Shown: positions 1-6,641, numbered from the stretch's first letter. The stretch: 7,464 nt of DNA from an uncultured Desulfobulbaceae bacterium (GCA_945787305.1 CALZIH010000141.1:1-7464); one strand, 5' to 3'. Notes: generated by a model from the letters alone, not told the origin. Numbers and translations: made by a program.

Positions 1-1
1 G

Positions 2-73
2 ATGACGTTGGTCGCCCCGGAAAATCCCCTTGGTCGACAGATGTTGAAATTCATTGATGGACAGGAACCGTAA
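2..73 (+). CDS. C-terminal end of an unidentified gene (partial)
   Basis: This frame is open from the left edge of the window to a TAA at 71-73 and gives about 23 residues ending in GRQMLKFIDGQEP. The frame contains an ATG at position 2, but that may be an internal methionine, because the gene could begin outside the window. The peptide is too short to assign a family. It is called only because the other two forward frames stop early and the composition looks protein-like. It could also be a chance open frame. Confidence 0.3.
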   Translation: MTLVAPENPLGRQMLKFIDGQEP

Positions 74-251
74 CAGGTGAGGTGACAATCTAAGTGATTA
101 ACGTTACATTATGAGCAGGCAATATGTTTAGCTGGATGGTACTTCCGAAGGGTAATCAGGTGAAATCATCTGATCACGCTCAATTGATAATCTTTTCGAT
201 AACTTCTAATAGACAAAAGAGTAAACAACAGTTTTTCGTCACGGATTCAGG

Positions 252-279
252 TTGTAGTTCTAAGTATCATGAAGATAAT
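252..279 (+). promoter_or_regulatory. Possible sigma-70 type promoter for the small membrane protein gene
   Basis: TTGTAG at 252-257 and GATAAT at 274-279 are separated by 16 bases. The -10 box matches the consensus at 5 of 6 positions, while the -35 box matches mainly in its first three bases. Transcription would start near 286, leaving a leader of about 20 bases before the ATG at 309. The rest of 74-308 is A+T-rich and shows no convincing gene, which fits a promoter region. This is pattern matching only. Confidence 0.3.
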
Positions 280-308
280 GGAACCAGGAGAATCAATAAG
301 GCTAGGAC

Positions 309-488
309 ATGGTAGAGTCAGAGAAGACTACGTTAGAACTGGAACAGCCAGCAGCACCGTTGTTGCCTTTTGCCGTTGGTGGAGATCTTCTTCTGCTGTC
401 CAGCCTGATCGTGCTCGGCGGTAATTTTTGGGACAAGGTGCGTGCGCTTTTTCTCTATGATGCGGAGGTCCATTTTTCGATAAGATAA
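309..488 (+). CDS. Small single-pass membrane protein, 59 residues
   Basis: An ATG at 309 opens a 59-codon frame ending in TAA at 486-488. The N-terminus is acidic and polar (MVESEKTTLELEQ). A hydrophobic stretch at about residues 18-38 includes GGDLLLLSSLIVLGG and would span the membrane once. It is followed by an ordered-looking tail, NFWDKVRALFLYDAEVHFSIR in outline, with aromatic and basic residues at the membrane edge. An AAGG about 8 bases before the ATG could serve as a weak ribosome binding site, and a TAG lies just upstream in frame, so this is the only plausible start. The pattern G-D, hydrophobic stretch, LGG, FWDK, RALF looks like a conserved family rather than a random translation. 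It vaguely recalls the C-terminal half of small 'transporter suffix' membrane proteins, but I cannot assign it firmly. It probably shares a transcript with the gene at 526, which begins 37 bases later. Confidence 0.6.
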   Translation: MVESEKTTLELEQPAAPLLPFAVGGDLLLLSSLIVLGGNFWDKVRALFLYDAEVHFSIR

Positions 489-525
489 TCAAGAAATAAG
501 ATGAAATGCTTAGGAGGGTACAATT

Positions 526-759
526 ATGTCTGCACTTTTTACGCGAGAAAAAATGTATAGTTTTATCTTGGGAATGACCTGCGTGTTAGCGCTTTTTCTG
601 TTAACTGGTGCGGTCAGCGATAATCCGATTGGAAAATATCAGATGGAGACTCTCGTAAGAAGTAATATTACGCAAATCTATGTGATGGACACAACAACAG
701 GCAAAGTAAAGTGGGTCGAAAAAATGGACACCGCTTTTGATGACATGAACGGGAAATAA
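526..759 (+). CDS. Small membrane-anchored or exported protein, 77 residues
   Basis: The start is well defined: AGGAGGG at 512-518 sits 7 bases before the ATG. Residues 1-10 carry basic residues (TREK). Residues 12-30 form a hydrophobic segment that could be a transmembrane anchor or an uncleaved signal peptide. The remainder, about residues 31-77, is polar. It contains GKYQ at 36-39 and the run IYVMDTTTGKVKWVEK at 51-66. That run reads as two short beta strands around a DTTTG turn, a pattern I associate with small deltaproteobacterial and other proteobacterial proteins in which a GRYQ or GKYQ segment precedes a 'DTTTG.V.W' repeat-like strand pair. The function is unknown. The topology implies that the polar part lies on the periplasmic side. 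No lipobox is visible. It is one of a pair of small membrane proteins with the gene at 309. Confidence 0.75.
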   Translation: MSALFTREKMYSFILGMTCVLALFLLTGAVSDNPIGKYQMETLVRSNITQIYVMDTTTGKVKWVEKMDTAFDDMNGK

Positions 760-783
760 TGAAATAAAAAGTTCACTGCATAT

Positions 784-851
784 TATCGACCCTCACTAAA
801 GCTGGGCGTTTATTTTTTCAACCAGAATGTCCAAGGACATGAGGGACGATA
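784..851 (+). promoter_or_regulatory. Foldable inverted-repeat element in the leader of the oxidoreductase gene
   Basis: Arms TATCGACCCTCA (784-795) and TGAGGGACGATA (840-851) are complementary at 11 of 12 positions. The 44 bases between them can form two smaller hairpins: CTGG at 802-805 with CCAG at 822-825, and ATGTC at 827-831 with GACAT at 836-840. The second shares one base with the outer stem. The whole resembles a three-way junction. It ends 39 bases before the oxidoreductase ATG at 891 and follows the stop codon at 759. It may be an RNA regulatory leader, a protein-binding palindrome, or part of the end structure of the upstream transcript. A T-rich run at 809-817 lies inside it, so a simple terminator at its 3' end is not evident. 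Confidence 0.4.
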
Positions 852-890
852 CGTTTTTGTTGTTCAAATAAAAAAAGAGGGAGAACTACG

Positions 891-2006
891 ATGGCGTCCT
901 TATTTGACAAGACCACGATCAATGGAATGACTTTATCCAACCGCCTGGTACGATCTGCCACCTGGGAGGGTATGTGCGAGGTTGACGGTCGGCCCACTGA
1001 AAAACTGACAGCTTGGTACAGAGACCTTGCTGAAGGGGATGTAGGTTTGATTATCACGGGATATACGTTTGTCCGTCCGGATGGTAAACAGCTGCCAGGT
1101 AAAATGGGTATACATACCGATGATTTTGCAACAGAAATGCAGACCCTTACCAAGGCTGTTCATGACCAGCATGGAAAGATTTGCATTCAGTTGGTTCATG
1201 CGGGTGGGCAAACGGATACTGTTAATGCCGGGCGCCAACCCCTTGCCCCATCCGCGGTTCAGGTTGATCAGTTTCCAGAGCTTCCTCAGGAAATGTCCAA
1301 GGACGATATCACAGAGATTGTTGCAGCCTTTGCTGAGGCCGCAAGACGGGCCAAAGAGTGGGGTTTTGACGCCATCCAGCTTCACGGCGCCCATGGATAT
1401 TTGATCAATCAGTTCCTCTCTCCGCTGACCAACAAAAGAACGGATGAATATGGCGGAACCATTGACAAGCGCTGCCGTTTTCTCATGGAGGTGTACAAGG
1501 CCGTGCGCCAAAGCGTAGGTAATGATTTTCCGGTGATGATCAAGCTTAATGGAAGCGATTTTATCGACGGCGGCTTGAGTATAGAAGATGCTGTCCATGC
1601 AGCAAAATTGTTGGATACCCATGCAATAGATGCCATTGAGGTCAGTGGCGGCACCCCGGCTTCGGGAGACAAGTCGCCGGTACGGGCGAAAATAGAGAAA
1701 CCTGAACAGGAAGCGTATAACCTTTCCCTGGCTCAACAGGTCAAGAAAGCTGTCAGTTGCCCGGTTATGGTTGTTGGTGGCTTCAGAAGCTACGAGGTCT
1801 CGGAGCAGGCAATACACGTCGATGGCATGGATTATGTTTCCATGGCACGACCGTTCATCCGTGAACCTGATTTGGCCAGGCGCTGGAGTCAGGGCGACAC
1901 CACTGAGGCTAAGTGTATATCCTGCAACGGTTGTTTTTCACCCGGATTGAAGGAAGGCGGCATTTATTGTGTAATAGAAGCCAAGGAAAAGGAAAAGAAT
2001 AGCTGA
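891..2006 (+). CDS. NADH:flavin oxidoreductase, old yellow enzyme family, with C-terminal Cys cluster
   Basis: A 371-residue FMN-dependent TIM-barrel ene-reductase, expected in the cytoplasm. It would transfer hydride from NAD(P)H through FMN to an activated C=C bond or similar acceptor. Family landmarks appear in order: NRLVRSATWEG (17-27), the strand CIQLVHAGGQ (98-107), AIQLHGAHGYLINQFLSP (161-178) with the His-x-x-His pair H165/H168 that binds the substrate in this family and a following Tyr170, NKRTDEYGG (181-189), VMIKLNGSDF (215-224), PVMVVGGF (291-298), and MARPFIREPDL (318-328), the last two forming the FMN phosphate region. A tail of Cys342-x2-Cys345-x2-Cys348-x11-Cys360 resembles the 4Fe-4S site of the 2,4-dienoyl-CoA reductase/BaiH branch, yet the long FAD/NAD domain of those roughly 650-residue enzymes is missing. 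The electron donor may therefore be a separate protein. AGAGGGAGA lies just before the ATG. The substrate cannot be told from sequence. Confidence 0.92.
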   Translation: MASLFDKTTINGMTLSNRLVRSATWEGMCEVDGRPTEKLTAWYRDLAEGDVGLIITGYTFVRPDGKQLPGKMGIHTDDFATEMQTLTKAVHDQHGKICIQLVHAGGQTDTVNAGRQPLAPSAVQVDQFPELPQEMSKDDITEIVAAFAEAARRAKEWGFDAIQLHGAHGYLINQFLSPLTNKRTDEYGGTIDKRCRFLMEVYKAVRQSVGNDFPVMIKLNGSDFIDGGLSIEDAVHAAKLLDTHAIDAIEVSGGTPASGDKSPVRAKIEKPEQEAYNLSLAQQVKKAVSCPVMVVGGFRSYEVSEQAIHVDGMDYVSMARPFIREPDLARRWSQGDTTEAKCISCNGCFSPGLKEGGIYCVIEAKEKEKNS

Positions 2007-2133
2007 GTGTATGTCTAACGACGTAGAGGGAGAGGAGCGTGCGGAGATGGCGGATACTTCTGTTATTGCATAGGCACCCCAGGTTCTGTTTCCGTTTACA
2101 TTGTGCAAAGAACTATTCATGGGAGCATACAGA

Positions 2134-4032
2134 ATGAAATCATGGTCGGTACTGTGGATCGTCTGCATGATAGCTTTTTGCAGCCTAGTCGCCCGGGAGG
2201 TTCGAAGCGAGACGGTACGATTGCCCATTACCATTGATCCTGCTCTTCTGCGTTCTCTGATCGTGCAACAAGCCTATTCCGATCCTGGGGAAACGGCAAA
2301 GGTGCTAGATCATGCAGGTGGTTGTACCCAGGTCATTTTATCAGCTCCACAAGTAGGAGTGGAGTCGGAGCATCTTCGTTATCAAACAGCGGTAAACTTG
2401 AAGCTGGGTACTTTGATCGGTGAAAGCTGTTTTGCCCCGGTCACATGGACAGGATCAGTTGTACTCTTACAGCGACCACGAGTTAATGATCAGTGGCAGC
2501 TTTCCTTTGACACCTATAACTCCACGCTACTTGACCCCAACGGTCAACCGGCACAATTTGCCGGGCTTATCTGGGACCAGGTCAAAGAATATGTGCATGG
2601 TTACCTGCAACAGATATCCATTGATCTTGGCCCGCCTGTGGGGGACGTGAAGAATTTTCTTCTTCCCCTGTTTGATCATCAGCAGCGGATTGCGACCAAA
2701 CGTTTTTTTGCCAGCATGTATCCCGAACAACCGCTCATCACCCCTGATGGCCTGCTGATCAATATTCTTGCCGAAGCCGAAACAGCAGGAGAGGAAAATA
2801 ACGAGCAACCTGCGGTGGATGCGAGTCCGGAAACCCTTGCATTGGTGATGGAGTCGTGGCAGACCCTGGATGCCCTATTGATTCATCTGATGAGTCAATT
2901 TTCAGGGAGACCTTTGTCCGATGATGATCGGTTTGCCTTGATGGATACCATGTTGACTGTACGCTATGCCTTTGAAGAGTCGTTGAGTCAGCAGAAACTG
3001 ACCAATGATTTTGTCAGGGAGCAATTTGTCTGGAGTTGGAAGCAACTCCAGTGGGTCTTTCGCCGACACCTTGCAGGTTCACCAAAAGACAATCTTCTTG
3101 GCTACCTTGCATTTTTCACGGCCGCTGACGCACTGGTTGCTCTGGATCAAATTGGACCGACAATGGGTGTTGAGATCAGTCGGGACGGCTTTCACCGCCT
3201 TGCTGAACTAATCAGTTCAAAGCCTCTTGAACCCCTGCAGTCAACATCCGAGGTCAATGCGCTGTTGAGAGAGATTCTCGGTTTAGATACCCCTCCGGAG
3301 GTTCTCATTCCGGAGGAGAAGTCTGCTCCTCTTCCACCGGTAGAAAAGCTCCCGCCGACAAGCTGGCACCCCTCTCCTGCACATAGGAAACTTTGGGGAT
3401 TTTTTGGCGGTTCCCAAGCCTGGGCAGGGGAGGTTGCCATGCCAGGGTTAAAAGAGATTCGGAGCTGGACAACGGAAGCAACTCCAGCCGAGACCTTGTT
3501 GAAAAAAGTTGGTGAGCTGTTGCAGCGGGAGGCTGAAACAGGGCATGAAAATGTTGGATTAGCCGCTGCCGACAGTGCCTGGTTTGATAGGATGGTGATT
3601 GCCACAGCCTGGCAGGAAAGTTGTTTTCGACAGTTCCATGTGAAAAAGAAAAAACTGACCTACCTGCTCTCCTACAACCAAACATCCGTTGGCCTGATGC
3701 AGGTAAACGAGCGGATCTGGCGTGGTATTTATAATAGAGAGCAGCTGCGCTGGAACGTGCAATATAATGCCCGGGCCGGGGTTGAAATTCTTACACTGTA
3801 TCTCAATCGGTATATCAAAAAGCAAAAAGCCCCGGTTAAGCTGTCCTCAAAAGCAGGTAAACGTTTTCTAGCTGTATGGCTCTATGCTCTTTATAACGGT
3901 GGCCCCAGTCAATTAAAAAAACTGCCCCAACGGTACCGCGAAAAAAAAACCTACCAGAGTGAACAGCTCTTTCTCAGTAAGTATGATCAGGCGCAACAAG
4001 ACGGCTGGGCACAAAGGGTCGATTGCCTATAA
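2134..4032 (+). CDS. Exported protein with C-terminal SLT lytic transglycosylase domain
   Basis: A 632-residue protein predicted to act on peptidoglycan in the periplasm. The ATG at 2134 is preferred because GGGAG lies 8 bases upstream and the protein then begins with a good signal peptide: MKSW, a hydrophobic core at about 5-20, and probable cleavage near residue 25. In-frame TTG 2101 and ATG 2119 are weaker starts. Residues 26-190 form an unrecognised, beta-rich-looking domain with two cysteines (64 and 99). Residues 230-380 look helical. A proline-rich linker follows at about 385-415. The C-terminal domain (about 482-600) has the lytic transglycosylase signatures: the catalytic Glu495 in AWQESCF, VGLMQVNERIW (519-529), a YNARAG segment (544-549) and YALYNGGP (584-591). 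Such enzymes cut the MurNAc-GlcNAc bond to leave 1,6-anhydroMurNAc. The Ser-rich loop before GLMQ is longer than in Slt70. The domain call is firm; the role of the N-terminal two thirds is unknown. Confidence 0.88.
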   Translation: MKSWSVLWIVCMIAFCSLVAREVRSETVRLPITIDPALLRSLIVQQAYSDPGETAKVLDHAGGCTQVILSAPQVGVESEHLRYQTAVNLKLGTLIGESCFAPVTWTGSVVLLQRPRVNDQWQLSFDTYNSTLLDPNGQPAQFAGLIWDQVKEYVHGYLQQISIDLGPPVGDVKNFLLPLFDHQQRIATKRFFASMYPEQPLITPDGLLINILAEAETAGEENNEQPAVDASPETLALVMESWQTLDALLIHLMSQFSGRPLSDDDRFALMDTMLTVRYAFEESLSQQKLTNDFVREQFVWSWKQLQWVFRRHLAGSPKDNLLGYLAFFTAADALVALDQIGPTMGVEISRDGFHRLAELISSKPLEPLQSTSEVNALLREILGLDTPPEVLIPEEKSAPLPPVEKLPPTSWHPSPAHRKLWGFFGGSQAWAGEVAMPGLKEIRSWTTEATPAETLLKKVGELLQREAETGHENVGLAAADSAWFDRMVIATAWQESCFRQFHVKKKKLTYLLSYNQTSVGLMQVNERIWRGIYNREQLRWNVQYNARAGVEILTLYLNRYIKKQKAPVKLSSKAGKRFLAVWLYALYNGGPSQLKKLPQRYREKKTYQSEQLFLSKYDQAQQDGWAQRVDCL

Positions 4033-4047
4033 TAGCGCTCCCTCAAT

Positions 4048-4154
4048 TATGATGGATTCGTTAAAAGTCAAAAACGCAAATTGCACAGTGCGGAAAAACA
4101 ATGAATTATAACCTGTCCGCCGTCGGTGGCGAGGCTTTTTGCGACACCGACAAT
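4048..4154. repeat. Possible decayed miniature inverted-repeat element
   Basis: Imperfect terminal inverted repeats occupy 4048-4069 (GATGGATTCGTTAAAAGTC inside) and 4133-4154 (GGCTTTTTGCGACACCGACA inside). They match at about 13 of 22 positions, including the shared core TCG, AAAA and G. From memory, GATGGATTCG-T/A-AAAAGTC ends are common on dispersed palindromic repeats in deltaproteobacterial genomes, but I could not search for them. The right end also forms its own hairpin, GTCGGTG (4122-4128) with CACCGAC (4145-4151), 7 bp and perfect. The element lies in the convergent gap, a typical location for such repeats. No coding potential is seen. Confidence 0.35.
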
Positions 4155-4200
4155 CTTTCAATCGGCTTCTTAACATTCCTTACAGGATAGTTTGCCATAA

Positions 4201-4237
4201 AGCCGGGAATAAAAAAAGATTTTTTTAATACCCGGCT
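4201..4237. terminator. Strong palindrome, probable terminator between convergent genes
   Basis: AGCCGGG (4201-4207) pairs with CCCGGCT (4231-4237), and the interior AATAAAAAAA and TTTTTTTAAT pair with one bulge, leaving a 2-base loop. This gives a nearly continuous stem of about 17 bp. It lies 32 bases beyond the stop of the - strand chaperone gene and 168 bases beyond the stop of the + strand transglycosylase gene, so the flagellar operon is its most likely client. The A/T runs are inside the stem rather than after it, so classic intrinsic termination is not assured. It may act as a 3'-end stabiliser or as a bidirectional terminator. Confidence 0.5.
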
Positions 4238-4268
4238 GCGGTAAAGGTCTTTAGGGGAACTGAAAATC

Positions 4269-4673
4269 TTAGTTGGAGGTGTTGATGAGCCGGCCCGTTT
4301 GGGAGGAGGATTGCGTATAACCGCTCATGGTTTGCAGGCCGTGTTTTATTTTAAAAAGTTCGGTTTTATATCCGGCCAGCCTGGTTTGCAGCTTTGGGGT
4401 AATTTTTTGGTATTGCCCTACAACGTTCCGCCCCATTTCCAACCGTTTTTCAAGAAGATCAGAAAAAAGGTCGGTGTCAACCGAGTGCAAGGTTGCGATT
4501 ATTTCCTGATCAGTGTTTTGAATCTCCAGAAACAGGTGATCCAGGTCATGCGTTGCCTGGACAGTCGATTCAAGATCCAGTAAAGGAAGCCTTCGTTCAA
4601 CGGCCGCTATTCTATCGAAAAGCTGTTGATGCTGATTGAGCGAATGTTCGAGAAGCTCACGTAAAGAAGACAT
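4269..4673 (-). CDS. fliT: Probable flagellar export chaperone, FliT/FlgN-like
   Basis: A 134-residue, almost wholly helical protein starting 2 bases after the fliS stop, so it should be translated from the same mRNA. It has heptad-like helices at about 3-28, 35-65, 68-98 and 98-117, with LLEKRLEMGRNVV (73-85) in the place where FlgN/FliT proteins have a conserved L..R..L helix. The end GLQTMSGY (112-119), followed by a flexible Ser/Gln tail and GRLINTSN, resembles FlgN-type tails (L..GY then G.LI). FliT normally chaperones FliD, and FlgN chaperones FlgK and FlgL. Position after fliD-fliS favours the FliT role, while the sequence has FlgN flavour. Small helical chaperones diverge fast, so the symbol is tentative. 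Its ribosome binding site is weak, consistent with translational coupling to fliS. Confidence 0.6.
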   Translation of the reverse strand: MSSLRELLEHSLNQHQQLFDRIAAVERRLPLLDLESTVQATHDLDHLFLEIQNTDQEIIATLHSVDTDLFSDLLEKRLEMGRNVVGQYQKITPKLQTRLAGYKTELFKIKHGLQTMSGYTQSSSQTGRLINTSN

Positions 4674-4675
4674 GA

Positions 4676-5125
4676 TTACATTGCCGCCGCTAAGGGTTTA
4701 TAATCCGACTTTCCCTCTGGAGTACCTTCGGCAGCCTGGGTTGGTTGTTTTTCTTTCTTATTCATTTCAATGGCCTGGGCCCAGGTTTGTCGAAGATCTG
4801 AGAGCATTTTTTTTACTTCAATCACCGGTGCCGCATTATTTTTCAGGTTGGCTTCCATGAGTTGCTGCTGCATATAACTATAGAGAGCATCAAGGTTTTC
4901 AGCCAGTTGCGCATCCTGGTTATGGTCAAGAGTAGCTGCAAATTCCGAAAGGATGGCATAGGTTTTATTAATAAAATAAGATCTCTTATCCGGTGTGTCA
5001 TCAGTGATTGCTTTAATGGCCAGGGAGGCAAAACGGACGGCACCATCATATAACATGAGCATAAGCTGTTCGGGCGATGCGGTATTAACCTGATTGGCAA
5101 GGTAATTATTGGTATAACCGTTCAT
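4676..5125 (-). CDS. fliS: Flagellin export chaperone FliS
   Basis: A 149-residue cytoplasmic chaperone that binds the C-terminal helices of flagellin and prevents its polymerisation before export through the flagellar type III system. The N-terminus carries the family signature: Y4, Y8, then VNTASPEQLMLMLYDGAVRF (13-32). The helical bundle continues to about residue 122. Residues 123-149 form a polar, probably disordered tail (KKEKQPTQAAEGTPEGKSDY). The core length is usual for the family, and the tail is slightly longer than in many homologues. The ATG overlaps the fliD stop as ATGA, and GGGAG (+ strand 5132-5136 read in reverse) lies 6 bases upstream inside fliD, so translation is probably coupled. 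Its partner flagellin is encoded at the right edge of the same cluster. Confidence 0.96.
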   Translation of the reverse strand: MNGYTNNYLANQVNTASPEQLMLMLYDGAVRFASLAIKAITDDTPDKRSYFINKTYAILSEFAATLDHNQDAQLAENLDALYSYMQQQLMEANLKNNAAPVIEVKKMLSDLRQTWAQAIEMNKKEKQPTQAAEGTPEGKSDYKPLAAAM

Positions 5126-6522
5126 TTTTTGCTCCCGTAATTCATGATATTAGTTATGGCCGACATTTGTTGGGTCAGATAGGATGATTGGGCGTTGAAA
5201 ACACTGACAAGTTCTTCCATGGCCGAGTACCGGGCTCTCATAGTTTTCTCGCGTTGTTCAAGTCGTATTTCAATGCTCTCGATCCGGGTGTCTATGCGGT
5301 CGATATTATTATTGATACTTGTTCTCCGTCCCTGTAGCATTCCGGTGGTCGAGCTGGTCATGGAGTCCAGATAGTCCTGAAATTGTTTGGCAAGGCCGTC
5401 TTCTCCTTCCTCGCCGGACAGTAAACTGACCACGCTTTCCAGGTTGTCGTCAACAGCTGCGGAGAGAACCGCATCGTTTACCGTTAAGGTCCCGTCTTTC
5501 TGGGTTTCGAATCCAAGCTGTGACAGAGAGCTGAACACGCCGGTATTTTTGTAAGGTGTTGTCAGCATGTTTTGCAGGTGACGCTTGATAGAGTTGATTC
5601 CAGAATCGCCACTTAAAACACCTCCACCTTCGCCATCAATCACAGATTGACCGGTGATAAAACCGACAACCTCATTGTACCCCTTGGCAAATTCTTGAAT
5701 GGTAGATTTTATTGCTGTTTTGTTCAGGGAAATACTCAAGTTGGTGGTCTCACCGATTTCAGCCTGGACAAGATCCAGAGTCACGCCTGGAATAGCCTCG
5801 GTTAAGGTGTTGGAGTCTCCATAAATTTCAATGCCGTCAATAAACAGGTGTGCACGTGAAGCATCCTGGACCGGGGGATTGGTCAAACCACCAGGGCCTT
5901 CAAAAAGACCAAGCACGTCTGTTCCTGTGCCGCTATTGAGACCGGTATCGTCCAATGAAAAGTCTGTAGCTACATTTTCCCCGGTTAATACCAACCGATA
6001 CGGATCAGTACTGCCGTCATTGATTATTGCAGCTTTGACGCCGATCTCCGCGTCATTGATGGCCTCCATGATACCTTCAAGTGAGTTGTTCTCACTGGTG
6101 ATGTCGATGGAATGGCTGGTGGTGCCAACAGTGATGGATATGGTACCGGTATCAAAACTGCTGCTTTCCTTGCTGGAAAAGCCGGATTGTGAAACGGATT
6201 TTTGCACCTGGGCCAGGGACTGGACCTCGATTTGATAATTGGTGCCGAGCATGGCTTCACTGGAGACCGTAGCCTTCAGATAATCCTCGCTACTGAGGTT
6301 TCCTGATCGTTTCTGCAGAGTATCGGCATCGCCAAGATTTTTAATGGAATCCAGAAAGCCGCTCAACTTGGAATCAAGCTCGGTAAAGGCGGAAAGGCGG
6401 TTGTTTAACCAGGATTTATCCGATTCCAGCCGAGCAATAGGCAGTCGTTCAATATTCATCAGCTGGTCAATGATGGCATTGGTATCCATCCCTGTAGCAA
6501 GTCCGCCGAATTGAATAGCCAT
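5122..6522 (-). CDS. fliD: Flagellar filament capping protein FliD (HAP2)
   Basis: A 466-residue protein that forms the cap at the filament tip and helps each new flagellin subunit fold into place. The start at 6522 is chosen because GGAG (+ strand 6529-6532 read in reverse) sits 6 bases upstream and the protein then begins MAIQFGGLATGMDTNAIIDQ, the usual FliD N-terminus. An in-frame TTG at 6549 would add nine residues without a comparable site. Residues 7-100 form the FliD N-terminal domain and coiled helix. Residues 127-180 contain the flagellin hook IN-type segment (TISITVGTTSHSIDI, then AAIINDG). Residues 222-460 form the FliD C-terminal domain, with LGFETQKDGTLTVND at 336-350 and a final helical stretch ending in SYLTQQMSAITNIMNYGSKK. 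The length is typical for the family. It overlaps fliS by 4 bases. Confidence 0.96.
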   Translation of the reverse strand: MAIQFGGLATGMDTNAIIDQLMNIERLPIARLESDKSWLNNRLSAFTELDSKLSGFLDSIKNLGDADTLQKRSGNLSSEDYLKATVSSEAMLGTNYQIEVQSLAQVQKSVSQSGFSSKESSSFDTGTISITVGTTSHSIDITSENNSLEGIMEAINDAEIGVKAAIINDGSTDPYRLVLTGENVATDFSLDDTGLNSGTGTDVLGLFEGPGGLTNPPVQDASRAHLFIDGIEIYGDSNTLTEAIPGVTLDLVQAEIGETTNLSISLNKTAIKSTIQEFAKGYNEVVGFITGQSVIDGEGGGVLSGDSGINSIKRHLQNMLTTPYKNTGVFSSLSQLGFETQKDGTLTVNDAVLSAAVDDNLESVVSLLSGEEGEDGLAKQFQDYLDSMTSSTTGMLQGRRTSINNNIDRIDTRIESIEIRLEQREKTMRARYSAMEELVSVFNAQSSYLTQQMSAITNIMNYGSKK

Positions 6523-6641
6523 TGTATTCTCCGTTGCCTGTTGTTCCAAACGTTTTATGAGGTGCCTTTCCTGTTCCCAGTCGTTAGCAAATTGGAAAGG
6601 AGAGTAATTGTGTGAAGACCGTTAATAGGGTAAGAAACTGT

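Noticed and set aside
124..315. 63-codon + strand open frame with an ATG start
   Set aside because: It has a weak ribosome binding site and no domain, membrane or signal features, its composition looks like translated A+T-rich intergenic DNA, and it overlaps the start of the better small membrane protein gene at 309.
933..1817. Long - strand open frame of 294 codons opposite the oxidoreductase gene
   Set aside because: It is a shadow frame: the + strand frame has all motifs of the old yellow enzyme family, and the antisense translation resembles nothing.
2011..2073. 20-codon open frame (MSNDVEGEERAEMADTSVIA) between the oxidoreductase and transglycosylase genes, considered as a leader peptide
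   Set aside because: There is no good ribosome binding site at 2011, no run of regulatory codons, and no alternative hairpins nearby to support attenuation.
4100..4154. On the - strand, GTCGCAAAAAGCC near a stem recalls the GCAAAGCC core of cyclic-di-GMP riboswitches
   Set aside because: The spacing and the second conserved receptor helix are missing, and there is no downstream - strand gene for it to regulate, since it lies after the operon end.
6560..6590. Possible sigma-54 promoter for fliD (TGGGAACAGGAAAGGCA on the - strand)
   Set aside because: GG and GC have the right 10-base gap, but the flanking TGGCAC and TTGC bases are not matched, so it is not separable from chance.
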